A stretch of DNA of 48,750 bases from an uncultured bacterium (GCA_902780865.1 CACZHC010000005.1:1-48750), one strand, 5' to 3'. Positions 21,096 to 30,163 are shown, counted from the stretch's first letter. Program-made: numbers and translations. The notes: generated by a model not told the origin, from the sequence alone.

Positions 21096-23254
21096 CGAAG
21101 AAGAAGAGACTCGCGCTCGCCAAGCTCGCGAAGAAGGCGGCGGCGGAACGCCGGGCCGCGCAGGAAGCCGAAGAAAAGGCGAACCTCGCGCACTGGCTCG
21201 AAGGCACCGCGTGGCCGTCATTCCAGGAAAAGCTGAAGGCGAACTCGACCGAGCGCTCCCGCGCCTGGCGCGTCCACGGTCGCGAGCTCGGGCCGATCCC
21301 GCCGCCACGCCACCCCAGACTCCTCGAGTCATGCCGCTATGATCTACTTCGCTTCGGCACCATATTCTGTACCGGCGAATACGAGGGCATGAAGCCGCTC
21401 CTGAAGCGCCCGCCTTCCCTGCGGATGCAGCGCTTCATCAAGGCGCTCCAAGACAAGATCCTCCACGGCGGCCTGAAGCACGTGCGCTGGCCGCGCGGCA
21501 AGGGCAAGTCCACCTGGGTGAAGATCGCCATCATGTGGGCCGCCCTCTACGGGCACAAGTTCTTCATGGTCGTGGTGGAGAAGACAAAGGGCATGGCCCA
21601 GGTCGTCGTCGAGGAGATCTGGAAGCGCATCCAGACCTCGCCGAAGATCGCGGCCGACTTCCCGGAGTTCGCCATCCCCATGCGCGACGTCGCGCTGACG
21701 CCGCAGCGGATGCGCGTCCAGACCTACATGGGCCGCCCCACCTACATGCGCATGGACGTCTCGAAGTTCTACTACTACAAGCTCCCGACGATCGCCGGCA
21801 TGCCGCACACCGGCGCGATCATCGCCTATCGCGGCGCGGACCAGACGCTGCGCGGAATCAACATCGAGTCGGCGCGTCCGGACTTCTTCTTCATAGACGA
21901 CCCCCAGACGGACGAAGACGCGAAGAACCCCGAGACCGTCGCCAAGATCGAGGACAACATACAAGGCGCGGTGCTCGGCTCCGGCGAGCTCTCCGAGCGC
22001 ATCTCCGCCGTCATGGCCTCGACGCCTATCGAACCGGACGACGTCTCTGAGCGCTTCGCCGATCCGAAGCGACACCCCGAATGGCACACCGAGACCGAGC
22101 CGCTTGTCGTGCACTGGGGGAACGAAGACCTCCGCGACGAATATCTCGCCCTTCTCGCCGCCGACCACGCCCACGAAGACGAGGCGCTCGCGACCTCGCA
22201 AAAGTTCTACATGGAACATCGCGCCGAGATCGAGGCGGGCGTCGTAATGATGGACGACGGCGATTTCGATCCGGAGACCGAGGTCAGCGCCTACCAGCAC
22301 GCGCTGTGGCTCCTGGACACGATGAAGCACAAGCGCTTCTATTCCGAGATGCAGATGGAGACGCGCCGCGACGAGTCGATCATCAACATCACGCCGAAGC
22401 TCATCCTCGCCCGCGTCCGCAAAGGCGCCGTCGCCGCGCAGATTCCGGAGGGCACCGTCATGGTGTGCGTCGCGACTGACATCAACCCCTCCTATGCGTT
22501 AACCTGCGCCGCCGTCGCGTTCGACCCCAGGCGGACCGGTCTCTGCATCGACCACTGGCGGCACCCATGCCACCTGAAGGCGACGCTGAGCGACACGGAG
22601 TTCCACGCCGCGATCTACAACCTGCTCGCGGCGGTCGAGGCGGACTTCGTGGAACGCGGCTACGACATAGCCGACCGCAGCTTCCACTGGGGCATCGACT
22701 GCTCGGGCGCGCAGTACAAGAGCGTGAACCAATTCGTCTACGAGCGCCGCAGGAAGCGCGACACTCCGCTCGATCTCTACGCCATGCGCGGCCTCGACAA
22801 CAAGATGTTCAACCCCCGCGTCTCGACGAGGAAGTTCAAGGAGGTGCCCGGACGGAACGACACCGTTCTCGTCCTGGACTCCGCGACCGGCTACGAGCAT
22901 ATCAACTTCAACAAGGACACATACGAATACACGGCGCACCGTGCATGGCTCCCGGCTGTCGGCGCTCCCGGCGGGCTCTCGCTCTACGAGCTGCGCGGCG
23001 GCGGATCCGTCGAGACGCACGAGGAGTTCGCCCTTCAGGTCTGCGGCGAGCAGCTGAAGTGGAAGCCCGACGATCCCGAGCGCGATCGCGTCGCCTTCAA
23101 GTGGAACGACCGCGTCTACCTGCGCCACGACTACGGCGACTGCGTCTACAACTGCTACGCGCTCGCCGGATTCCTCGGCCTCGCCGTCGAGGGCCTGCAG
23201 CGGCAAGCCACGCGGCGGAAGCGCCGCGCCATCGTGGGCGGGAGAGTGAATTGA
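21092..23254 (+). CDS. terL: Terminase large subunit
   Basis: The 720-aa protein has an ATPase with Walker A RGKGKST (about residues 135-141) and Walker B FFFIDD (about 265-270). A C-terminal RNase H-like nuclease follows, with acidic residues in VATDINPS (~458), GIDCSG (~534) and HDYGDC (~678). It drives DNA into the prohead and cuts concatemers. The first ~45 residues are a Lys/Ala-rich extension. The GTG at 21092 overlaps the preceding stop and follows AAAGGAG by 11 bases. It is longer than most terminases of its class, with additional sequence between the two domains. Confidence 0.85.
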   Translation: MTKKKRLALAKLAKKAAAERRAAQEAEEKANLAHWLEGTAWPSFQEKLKANSTERSRAWRVHGRELGPIPPPRHPRLLESCRYDLLRFGTIFCTGEYEGMKPLLKRPPSLRMQRFIKALQDKILHGGLKHVRWPRGKGKSTWVKIAIMWAALYGHKFFMVVVEKTKGMAQVVVEEIWKRIQTSPKIAADFPEFAIPMRDVALTPQRMRVQTYMGRPTYMRMDVSKFYYYKLPTIAGMPHTGAIIAYRGADQTLRGINIESARPDFFFIDDPQTDEDAKNPETVAKIEDNIQGAVLGSGELSERISAVMASTPIEPDDVSERFADPKRHPEWHTETEPLVVHWGNEDLRDEYLALLAADHAHEDEALATSQKFYMEHRAEIEAGVVMMDDGDFDPETEVSAYQHALWLLDTMKHKRFYSEMQMETRRDESIINITPKLILARVRKGAVAAQIPEGTVMVCVATDINPSYALTCAAVAFDPRRTGLCIDHWRHPCHLKATLSDTEFHAAIYNLLAAVEADFVERGYDIADRSFHWGIDCSGAQYKSVNQFVYERRRKRDTPLDLYAMRGLDNKMFNPRVSTRKFKEVPGRNDTVLVLDSATGYEHINFNKDTYEYTAHRAWLPAVGAPGGLSLYELRGGGSVETHEEFALQVCGEQLKWKPDDPERDRVAFKWNDRVYLRHDYGDCVYNCYALAGFLGLAVEGLQRQATRRKRRAIVGGRVN

Positions 23255-23279
23255 GGACACGCAAAGAAGAAAGACCAAC

Positions 23280-23483
23280 ATGAAACGGAAGAAACCAACG
23301 ACAAAACCACAAGTCCTCGACCCCCTTACGCTTTCGCGTTGCCTAAAATGCGGCAAGCTCGTCAAGTGGCGCGTCGTCAGTTTGTACAAGTGCGCCGACG
23401 GGAAGCACCAGATCCGGTACCTGAGATGCCCCACGAAGGGCTGCGACGGCCGCGCAAGGCAGATCGCGGACATCGCGCAATAG
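23280..23483 (+). CDS. Small zinc-ribbon protein (Com-like)
   Basis: This 67-aa basic protein has CLKCGK at residue 21 and CPTKGC further on, a four-Cys zinc ribbon like that of Mu Com-type translational regulators. It lies between terminase and head genes. AAGAAAG lies before the ATG. Target unknown. Confidence 0.6.
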   Translation: MKRKKPTTKPQVLDPLTLSRCLKCGKLVKWRVVSLYKCADGKHQIRYLRCPTKGCDGRARQIADIAQ

Positions 23484-23517
23484 TCTTTTAACTCCCTTCA
23501 CCCCCCTCTTGAAGCCG

Positions 23518-23544
23518 TTTTCTTGCTACGCCATAGCAAGAAAA
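23518..23544. promoter_or_regulatory. Perfect 11-bp inverted repeat between zinc-ribbon and gpW-like genes
   Basis: TTTTCTTGCTA (23518-23528) and its exact complement (23534-23544) are separated by CGCCA. The arms carry T and A runs at the outside, so the hairpin can act as a weak terminator in either direction or as a protein site. It lies in the 108-bp gap ahead of the head genes, followed by TTTTTT and a TAAAAT hexamer (23580-23585). Confidence 0.6.
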
Positions 23545-23591
23545 CGCGCCAAATGTCTTTTTTGCCCTTGACGGCGTGGTAAAATCGTGCC

Positions 23592-23858
23592 ATGACCGCG
23601 CAAGAAAAAAAAGCATGGCTTAACGAACTGCTGCAGCGGCGCATGGAGCTTAAGCGCCAGCTGTTCGCCGTCGACTCGCAGTCCGCGTCCCTCTCGTCGG
23701 GGGGCGGCTCCAAGAGCTTCACGAACCGCTCAATCGCCGACCTGAAGGAGAAGATCGCGGCCATCGAGAACGAGATCGCCGGTCTCTGCGACGAACTCGG
23801 CGAGGAAATCCCCTTCAAACCGGCGCGCGGCGTCTACAAGATCAAGGTGAGGTTCTAA
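23592..23858 (+). CDS. gpW-like head-tail joining protein
   Basis: This 88-aa protein has two long helices (KKAWLNELLQRRMELKRQL and NRSIADLKEKIAAIENEIAGL) joined by a Ser/Gly-rich turn with KSFTNRS, the layout of lambda gpW-family head completion proteins. The position directly before the portal gene agrees. It would close the head vertex after packaging. No strong ribosome site is seen; the start is chosen by frame and by the TAAAAT box just upstream. Confidence 0.65.
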   Translation: MTAQEKKAWLNELLQRRMELKRQLFAVDSQSASLSSGGGSKSFTNRSIADLKEKIAAIENEIAGLCDELGEEIPFKPARGVYKIKVRF

Positions 23859-23860
23859 CG

Positions 23861-25390
23861 ATGTTCGGACTCTTCGGCAAGAAAAAGCAGGGAAACCGCG
23901 GCGAATGCGCCGCGCACCGTTCGCGGCATCCGTTCTTCTTCCGCGCGTTTGCGGCGGCAGAGGTCTCGCGCACCCTCGCCGCGTGGATCTTCGACGGCGG
24001 CTTCTCGAACGCCGAGATCGCGGCGCAGCTCGCCACGATCCGATCGCGCTCTCGCGAGCGCCAGAAGAACGACGAGTATTTCTGCAACTACTTCCGCCTC
24101 TTCAGGAACAACGTAGTCGGTCGCGGCTTCACCTTCAAGGCGCAGCCGTCGCTGATCGCCGGGGAGCCCGAAATCGACAACGAGGCGAAGAAGTTCCTGC
24201 AGTACCACTTCTGGAAGTGGTCGAAGAACCGCCGCGAATGCGATCTCGCCGGCCGCCACAACCTTGCGGCGATCTTCCGCCTCATGGCCGCGAACTGGGC
24301 GCGCGACGGCGAGGCCATCGCCATCATCGAGCGGAACGCTCCGACCGTCTACGGCTTGCAGCTCCGCGTCGTGCGGCCCGACGCCCTGGACGAGACGCTG
24401 AACGCGCGCGGCACGTCTGCCGCGACGACAATCCGGAACGGCGTCGAGATCGAGCGCACCACCCGCCGCGTCGTCGCCTACTGGTTCCGCACCAGCAGGG
24501 AAGACCCGACGGCGGTCTACATCGACGGCTCCCAGCCCTTGATGCGCATTCCCGCCTCCGACGTGATCCACTGCTTCTCGACCGAGGACGCGGCGCAGAC
24601 GCGCGGCATCCCGCTCACCCACGCCGCCCTCAAGAAGGGCAAGATGCTCGACGACTTCAACCAGTCGGAGCTCGTCGCCGCCCTGGACGAGACGAACACG
24701 ATCGGAACTTTCAAGGACAAGTCCGGCCGCGACCCCGCGAGCGCCGGGGTCGGCGCGGCCGACGAGGGATACACCGACGAGGAAAAGGCGGCCTACACGC
24801 AGAAGTCGGAGCCCGGCACGAAAATGTGGCTCGACGGCGACATCGACTTCGAATGGCACAGCCCAAACCATCCGAACCGCGAGGTCACGCCCTTCAAGAA
24901 GACGACAATCCGCGACATCGCCTGCGGCCTCGGCGTGGACTACCCCGTCTTTGCAAACGATCTCGGCGAGGCCAACTTCTCGTCGATCCGCGCAGGCACC
25001 ATCGCCATGCGCGACAACTGGAAGGTGCTGCAGGACGACTTCATCGACCAGGTCGTCACGCCCGTGTACGAGGCGTGGCTTGCATCCTTCCTCGCCCGCC
25101 CTGTCGCGAATCCATACGTGCCGTCGGACTTCGAGCGCCTCGTCGAGCACGAGTTCCAGGGCCGCACGTGGGACTGGGTGGACCCGCTCAAGGACGTCAA
25201 CGCGGCCGTGATCGCGGTCGAGCACGGCTGGAAGACCAACGAAGAGGTGACGTCGCAGTACGGCGGCGCCGACTTCCTCGAGAACTGCGACCGGCTCAAG
25301 ATCGAAAACAAGGCGAAGGCCGCCGCCGGAATCGCGGCCAAGAATCCAACACCCGAAAAGGAGAACAATGAAGAAGAAAATCAAGATTGA
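23861..25390 (+). CDS. Portal protein, lambda (gpB) family
   Basis: This 509-aa protein has the lambda-type portal landmarks: RNNVVGRGFTFKA near residue 82, VVRPDALDETLN near 168, RNGVEIERTTRRVVAYWF, IPASDVIHCFSTEDAAQTRGIPL near 230-252 and a C-terminal NEEVTSQYGGADFLEN, where the family has a similar end. It forms the dodecameric ring through which DNA enters and leaves the head. It overlaps the protease-capsid gene by 23 bp. Confidence 0.9.
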   Translation: MFGLFGKKKQGNRGECAAHRSRHPFFFRAFAAAEVSRTLAAWIFDGGFSNAEIAAQLATIRSRSRERQKNDEYFCNYFRLFRNNVVGRGFTFKAQPSLIAGEPEIDNEAKKFLQYHFWKWSKNRRECDLAGRHNLAAIFRLMAANWARDGEAIAIIERNAPTVYGLQLRVVRPDALDETLNARGTSAATTIRNGVEIERTTRRVVAYWFRTSREDPTAVYIDGSQPLMRIPASDVIHCFSTEDAAQTRGIPLTHAALKKGKMLDDFNQSELVAALDETNTIGTFKDKSGRDPASAGVGAADEGYTDEEKAAYTQKSEPGTKMWLDGDIDFEWHSPNHPNREVTPFKKTTIRDIACGLGVDYPVFANDLGEANFSSIRAGTIAMRDNWKVLQDDFIDQVVTPVYEAWLASFLARPVANPYVPSDFERLVEHEFQGRTWDWVDPLKDVNAAVIAVEHGWKTNEEVTSQYGGADFLENCDRLKIENKAKAAAGIAAKNPTPEKENNEEENQD

Positions 25391-27302
25391 AGTCGAGCCG
25401 CAGTTCCGCAAGCCCGCGGACGATCCGCGCATGTTCCGCGAGGCGGAGCTTACGGTCGAGACCCGCAAGGACGAGAACGGCGAGGCCAAGACCACCGTGC
25501 GCGTCTCCGTTTCGTCGGAGGCGCCCTACCTGCGCCGCTTCCTGTACGACGCCGAGCAGGATGCCTGGGTCAAGGGCTACGAAGTCCTCGGCCACAAGGA
25601 CGGCGAGATCGACGACTCCCGCATGAAGGACGGCCTCATCATCCAGGACACGCACTGGGGAGACCAGATCGGCATCATCCGCAAGCCCGAGGTCAAGGAC
25701 GGCAAGCTCGGCGGCGAGATCGAGTTCGGCTGCGGCGAGCGCGCCCAGGAGATCGCGAAGGACGCGGCGGCCGGGATCCGCCGCAACATGTCCGTCGGCT
25801 ATCTCGTCGTCGAGCAGAAGAAGGTCGGCAAGGCCGAGGACGGACTTCCCATTTTCCGCGTCACGAAGTGGACGCCATACGAAGCATCTTTTGTGAACGT
25901 TCCAGCAGACACCCAGGTGGGCGTCGGGCGTTCGCATGAACAACCCCCCACGGCGGCGAAGCCGCTCGAAAGGAACCACATGGAACCCAAAGAGGTGACA
26001 TACTCCGCAGCGGAAGTCACCGAGGCCTACCGCCTCGCCTCCGCCGCTCACATGACAAACGCCGAAGTCCGCGCGATGCTGGACGAAGGCAAGCCCTACG
26101 GCGAGGTGAAGGAAGCCCTCCTCTCCAAGCTCGAGGCGTACCAGAAGGAACTCGCGAAGAAGACCGACAAGCCCGCCGAGCCCTCTCGCCGCGAGTTCGA
26201 CGAAGGCGAGAAGCGCGAGATCGCCAAGCGCTTCGACATCATGAAGGCCATCCGCGCCCTCTGCGCCGAGAAGGGCCAGGCCGTCGGCACCGTCGACGCC
26301 GGCTTCGAGCGCGAGATCTCCGCCGAGATCGGCAAGTTCCGCGGCAAGGTCGCGCAGGGCATCTACGTCCCCGACTTCATCCGCGCCGCCGGCAGCGAGA
26401 CGCTCGGCCGCCCCGCCACCGGCACGATCGCCGGCATCGGCGGCAACGGCCAGGCGACCATCGCGACGAACCTCATGTCGGGCTCGCTCATCGAGGCGCT
26501 CCGCGACACGCTCGTCCTCCGCGAACGCTGCGGCGCCCAGGTGCTCGCCGGTCTCACGGGGAACATCGCGATCCCGAAGAGCGGCAAGCTCACCGCCTCG
26601 TGGATCTCGCAGGAAGGCGGCGACGCCACCAAGACGAATCCGACCTTCGGCCAGATCGCGGCGACCCCGCACGCCCTCGGCGGCTACGTCGACATCACCC
26701 GCCAGCTGCTCATCCAGTCGAGCCTGGACGTCCAGGCGTTCTGCGTCGCGGAGCTCGTCTACGCCATCGCGGCATGCCTTGAGGCGGCGGCGTTCTCCGG
26801 CACCGGCACGGACGGCCAGCCCACCGGCCTCGTCTCGCAGATCACGCAGACCTCCGCGTGGGCGAACGCGCCGACCTTCGACAAGATCGTCGCGCTCATC
26901 GCTCTCGCCCGCAAGGCGAACAGCTACAACGCCAGCTTCCGCTTCGTCGGCGACACCGACGTCTGGTCGAAGCTCGCGACGACCCGCGACTACGAGGTGA
27001 TCCAGAACATCGCCGGCAACGAGAACGTCGCCGTCGCCGGTGGCGCGACCCGCCTCCTCGACGTCGCAACCGACAAGGTGCTCGGCCGCGAGTTCGTCGA
27101 GTCGCACTTCGCGCCCGCGAAGAAGCTCGTCTTCGGCGACTTCTCGCAGCTCGTGTTCGCCCTCTGGAGCGGCACCGACCTCGTCGTGGATCCGTACTCC
27201 AACTGCACGAAGGGCGCGATCCGCGTCGTCGCGCTGCAGGACGCGGACATCCTCGTCAGGCGGCCCGAGTCCTTCGCGCTCGCGACGGGCGTCCACGCCT
27301 AA
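25368..27302 (+). CDS. Fused prohead protease and HK97-type major capsid protein
   Basis: This 644-aa protein combines two usual head proteins. Residues ~30-190 resemble prohead proteases of the S78 type, with a candidate catalytic His in DTHWGDQIG (~95), Ser in RRNMSVGY (~141) and the closing strand WTPYEASFVNVPAD. Residues ~200-335 form a charged coiled coil acting as a delta/scaffold domain. Residues ~335-644 are an HK97-fold capsid, with TNLMSGSLIEALRD, GNIAIPKSGK, GGYVDITRQLL and the closing VALQDADILVRRPESF. The capsid part would be released by self-cleavage. AAAGGAG precedes the ATG. It is followed by a hairpin at 27312-27346. Confidence 0.87.
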   Translation: MKKKIKIEVEPQFRKPADDPRMFREAELTVETRKDENGEAKTTVRVSVSSEAPYLRRFLYDAEQDAWVKGYEVLGHKDGEIDDSRMKDGLIIQDTHWGDQIGIIRKPEVKDGKLGGEIEFGCGERAQEIAKDAAAGIRRNMSVGYLVVEQKKVGKAEDGLPIFRVTKWTPYEASFVNVPADTQVGVGRSHEQPPTAAKPLERNHMEPKEVTYSAAEVTEAYRLASAAHMTNAEVRAMLDEGKPYGEVKEALLSKLEAYQKELAKKTDKPAEPSRREFDEGEKREIAKRFDIMKAIRALCAEKGQAVGTVDAGFEREISAEIGKFRGKVAQGIYVPDFIRAAGSETLGRPATGTIAGIGGNGQATIATNLMSGSLIEALRDTLVLRERCGAQVLAGLTGNIAIPKSGKLTASWISQEGGDATKTNPTFGQIAATPHALGGYVDITRQLLIQSSLDVQAFCVAELVYAIAACLEAAAFSGTGTDGQPTGLVSQITQTSAWANAPTFDKIVALIALARKANSYNASFRFVGDTDVWSKLATTRDYEVIQNIAGNENVAVAGGATRLLDVATDKVLGREFVESHFAPAKKLVFGDFSQLVFALWSGTDLVVDPYSNCTKGAIRVVALQDADILVRRPESFALATGVHA

Positions 27303-27311
27303 TGAGCGACT

Positions 27312-27346
27312 GCCCTGCGCCGAGACTACCTCCCCCGGCGCAGGGC
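27312..27346 (+). terminator. Hairpin after the capsid gene
   Basis: A perfect 11-bp stem (27312-27322 with 27336-27346) and a 13-nt loop lie ten bases after the capsid stop. There is no T-run, so it is more likely an RNA-stabilising or partially attenuating hairpin than a full terminator. Confidence 0.5.
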
Positions 27347-27382
27347 GGCCTCCTTCAATCCGCAACCGAAAGGAACGACAAA

Positions 27383-27793
27383 ATGCGCAAGTTTATCATG
27401 ACCGCGATCATCGCGGCGTTCGCCGTCTCCGCGGCGCTCGCGGACTTCTCGACCGCCGACTTCAAGGCCGTCGAAGTCGCGGCGCCCTCGGCGGTCACGT
27501 CCGGAACGGCGACGACCAACGCCTTCGAGGTCGCGGGCTACGTCGGTCTCGGCGAAATCCTCGCCGACTACGCGGCCGCATCGACCTCGTGCGTCTTCAC
27601 CGTGACGCTCGAAGGCACGAACATGGTGTCCGGCGGATGGGCGACAATCGCGACCGGCTCTTCGACCGGAAAGACGAGCGGCCTCGTCCGCGTGCCCTTC
27701 TCGTCCATCTACCTGCCGCGCCACGTGCGCGTCATACGCGCCGCGTCCGGCGCAAACGCGACGGCCACCTCCGCCGTGTTTCTATCGAGGTAA
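27383..27793 (+). CDS. Exported protein encoded after the capsid gene
   Basis: The 136-aa protein has a clear signal peptide (MRKFIMTAIIAAFAVSAALA, cleavage before DFSTAD) and a mature part rich in small and polar residues with several beta strands (SCVFTVTLEGTNMVSGGW, HVRVIRAASGANATATS). In other phages this place holds a head-decoration or connector protein, which normally has no signal peptide. AAAGGAAC precedes the ATG at 27383. Its sequence does not identify its function. Confidence 0.65.
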   Translation: MRKFIMTAIIAAFAVSAALADFSTADFKAVEVAAPSAVTSGTATTNAFEVAGYVGLGEILADYAAASTSCVFTVTLEGTNMVSGGWATIATGSSTGKTSGLVRVPFSSIYLPRHVRVIRAASGANATATSAVFLSR

Positions 27794-27798
27794 TTAGC

Positions 27799-27860
27799 GA
27801 TTCGTGGTTCGTGGCTCGTGATTCGTGTCACCAACCACGAACCACCAACTAACGACTAAC
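27799..27860. repeat. TTCGTGG heptamer repeat with partial dyad symmetry
   Basis: Heptamers of the type TTCGTGG are repeated four times (27801-27828) and followed by complementary CCACGAACCACC units. The element fills the whole gap between the exported protein gene and the ATG at 27861 and leaves no Shine-Dalgarno for that start. A short related string (CGAACCACGAAATACACG) occurs at 16375-16392, before paralogue A. Confidence 0.75.
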
Positions 27861-28193
27861 ATGCTCACCTTCCACATCCCAGAGTCGGCGTTCGCGCCCT
27901 TCTACGACACGCCCGTCGCGTTCCACGGCGAGCGCGCGGTCGCGCGTCCCGTCGATTTGACGGTGGAGTGCTGCGTCTTCGAGGGCGGGTTCGCGGATCC
28001 GCTTCTCGAGCAGAACTCCGACACGGATGTGCGCGTGCTGGGTTTGTCGTTTCCGATTTCCAAGTGGCGCGACGAGACGCCCCCGCAAGTCGGCGATCGC
28101 GTCACGTTCGAGGATGCGCCCTTCCACGTCACGAAGGTCGAGCGCGTCCTTTCCGATTTCCACGTCACCATAAAGGAGGGCGCGGAGTCGTGA
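27861..28193 (+). CDS. Putative head-tail connector protein
   Basis: This 110-aa protein is beta-rich (LTFHIPESAFAPFYDTPVAFHGE, VDLTVECCVFEGGF, HVTKVERVLSDFHVTIKEG) and resembles small head-completion or connector proteins of siphoviruses by size and place. The ATG at 27861 lacks a ribosome site because a heptamer repeat lies directly before it. The stop overlaps the next GTG. The identification is by position. Confidence 0.55.
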   Translation: MLTFHIPESAFAPFYDTPVAFHGERAVARPVDLTVECCVFEGGFADPLLEQNSDTDVRVLGLSFPISKWRDETPPQVGDRVTFEDAPFHVTKVERVLSDFHVTIKEGAES

Positions 28194-28993
28194 ACTTCTC
28201 CTTCGAGGCGACCTGGGGCGAATCGAAGCCCCTCGAGGAGCTCACGCGGCTCGCGGAGAAGCGCATGTCCCTCATGCGCGAGACATCCTACGACGCCGCG
28301 GTCTCGACGCTCATCAATACGCTCGTCTCGCTTCGCGCGCTCACGCGCCGCGCCCGCCCCGCCAGGAAGACGAAGGTCATCGTCGAGCCGGTGAACCAGT
28401 ATGTGCCCTCGGCGTCCAAGCGCGGCGGCAAGTACCAGCGGTGCCTCAGGACCCGCGACGGCGTCCACATCACCGGCATACGCCGCCTCAGGTGGATCAC
28501 GAACGACATGCCGTACCGCGACCTCCACGTCTACCGCGTCACTCCCGAGCACGCTACCGTGAAACCCTATCTCGTCGTCGCCCCGAGCGCAGCCGTCGCC
28601 GAGGACTTCGAGCAGAAGTGCGCACGTCATCGCAAGGACAACTACGGCGAACTCGCGAAGACCGCGCTCGGTATCGCTATGGCCAAGCTCTCGACGCGCA
28701 ACGTCCCGACGAAGCGCTTCGCGCGCATTTCCGAATCGCAGATCGCCGCGACCGCCGAGACGCGGGAAGGCGATTTTGTCACTATCGAGGCGCGTGACAT
28801 GCTGGACTACGCCGCGGCCGCCCTTCCGCACGGGCGCAGCGACATCAACACCGCGCTCATGCGCGCCGCCAACAAGACGCAGGGCATCCTCGTCAACTTC
28901 ATCAACAAGTACGGCATGCGGGTGTTCGGCCCCGAGGCGAACATCGGCCCGACGCCGTTCCCTGAAGTCCTCAAGAGGAGGAAGTCTGCATGA
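28190..28993 (+). CDS. Putative neck/tail-completion protein
   Basis: This 267-aa protein starts with a GTG that overlaps the preceding stop, with AAAGGAGGG upstream. It has an N-terminal helix (KPLEELTRLAEKRMSLMRE) and a basic patch (RRARPARKTKVIVEPVNQY), then an alpha/beta middle and a C-terminal region with TQGILVNFINKYG. Its place between connector and tail terminator suggests an HK97 gp10-like neck protein, although it is longer than usual. Identity uncertain. Confidence 0.5.
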   Translation: MNFSFEATWGESKPLEELTRLAEKRMSLMRETSYDAAVSTLINTLVSLRALTRRARPARKTKVIVEPVNQYVPSASKRGGKYQRCLRTRDGVHITGIRRLRWITNDMPYRDLHVYRVTPEHATVKPYLVVAPSAAVAEDFEQKCARHRKDNYGELAKTALGIAMAKLSTRNVPTKRFARISESQIAATAETREGDFVTIEARDMLDYAAAALPHGRSDINTALMRAANKTQGILVNFINKYGMRVFGPEANIGPTPFPEVLKRRKSA

Positions 28994-29454
28994 TTGAGCA
29001 GCAGTTAGAGGCAGCCGTCGTCGCGAAGTTCGCGGCGCTCAATATCGATGGACTCACCGTCTACGGTTTCTGGCAGCCGACCTCTACCGGCATTCCGAAG
29101 GGCCGCGAGGCCGCCGCGCCTGCCACGCTCGGGATAGTCGTCGCCCCGCGCTCTTATGAAACCTTCACAACTCCGAAGGCGCTTTTCACCGTCGCCGTCA
29201 CCTTGAAAGTCCGCCGCGACATATTCCCGACCGGCGCGAAGCTCGCGGAGTTCACGGAGCCGATCTTCGACCTTTTCCAGACCTGGCAGATGTCCATCAA
29301 TCAGGTCAAGACCGACTTCACCATGACGGACGAGAACGACGCGCCTGTCTTTGTGCCGCACGGGTTCAAGCTCGACGGCGGAGATGTTTCCACCGATCCG
29401 GACGCCGGCGTCTGGGTCATCACTCAAACCTTTACGCTGCGAGGCGTGATGTAA
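28990..29454 (+). CDS. Putative tail terminator / minor tail protein
   Basis: This 154-aa protein has an N-terminal helix (MIEQQLEAAVVAKFAAL), then beta strands (TLGIVVAPRSY, LFTVAVTLKVRRDIFPT) and a C-terminal WVITQTFTLRGVM. This helix-then-sheet layout with a closing strand is typical of phage tail-terminator proteins, which cap the tail tube. It overlaps the previous gene by ATGA. The call rests on layout and position. Confidence 0.55.
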   Translation: MIEQQLEAAVVAKFAALNIDGLTVYGFWQPTSTGIPKGREAAAPATLGIVVAPRSYETFTTPKALFTVAVTLKVRRDIFPTGAKLAEFTEPIFDLFQTWQMSINQVKTDFTMTDENDAPVFVPHGFKLDGGDVSTDPDAGVWVITQTFTLRGVM

Positions 29455-29473
29455 AGCAGAAAGGAAAAAACCA

Positions 29474-30163
29474 ATGAGCTGGGAAGCCAAGACAGACTAC
29501 TGCGGCCTCGCGGTCGCCAACAAGGTAATAATCAAATCCTCCTCGATGAACCGCTCCGGGCAGTATCTCGAGAAGGCGGGCGCGTCCGGCGCGATCTGCG
29601 CGACGAAGCCCTTCGGGACGCTCGACGCGCCGTCGTGCGAATACGCGATTGCGTCCGCGTACACCTTCTCCGGGCTCAAGCTCGGCGCGGTCACGACCGT
29701 CGACGGGAAGCGCTACGCCCTTCAGTCGGTCCACTACGAGAACGGCGCCGCGCAGGAGCCGGTCCTCTCCGCGACCGCGCAGCAGATCGAGACGTCCTCG
29801 GACGGCACGACGCGGACCTTTGACGTCCCCTCGTTCGACATCTCCCCCGACGAGGCCGCCGCGATGGTCATGTCCGCCGGCACCGTCGGCGGCACCGGCT
29901 GCGAGCTGACGAAGGTGACGCTCGACGCGTCCGCCAACGTCAACAACCACACGGTGAACGGCGACCCCGTCGCGTCCGACGCCGTCATGGGGCACGTCCA
30001 GGTCGAGATCGAAGTCCTCCAGAACTCGTCGACCGCGCCGACGCTCACCGCCGGGTCCGGCTGGGACATCTCCTCGCCTCTCACCTGCGACGACCCCGAC
30101 GCCGACTTCCCCGTCTGGAAGGCGACTCTCACGAAGCCGCTCGCCTACACGTCCGCGGCGTAA
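29474..30163 (+). CDS. Putative major tail tube protein
   Basis: This 229-aa protein is beta-rich, begins without a signal peptide, and has DVPSFDISPDEAAAMVM and HVQVEIEVLQNSST. Size and position (after the terminator, before tail chaperone and tape measure genes) fit a major tail protein. AAAGGAAAAAACC precedes the ATG. No specific family motif was recognised. Confidence 0.5.
   Translation: MSWEAKTDYCGLAVANKVIIKSSSMNRSGQYLEKAGASGAICATKPFGTLDAPSCEYAIASAYTFSGLKLGAVTTVDGKRYALQSVHYENGAAQEPVLSATAQQIETSSDGTTRTFDVPSFDISPDEAAAMVMSAGTVGGTGCELTKVTLDASANVNNHTVNGDPVASDAVMGHVQVEIEVLQNSSTAPTLTAGSGWDISSPLTCDDPDADFPVWKATLTKPLAYTSAA

Noticed and set aside
23905-25371. Second plus-strand frame (about 488 codons) inside the portal gene
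   Set aside because: Arg-rich shadow frame; the portal reading has family motifs throughout.
25296-27365. Long open frame on the minus strand opposite the protease-capsid gene (about 689 codons)
   Set aside because: GC-rich antisense artefact; the plus-strand gene has clear capsid and protease features and fits the operon.
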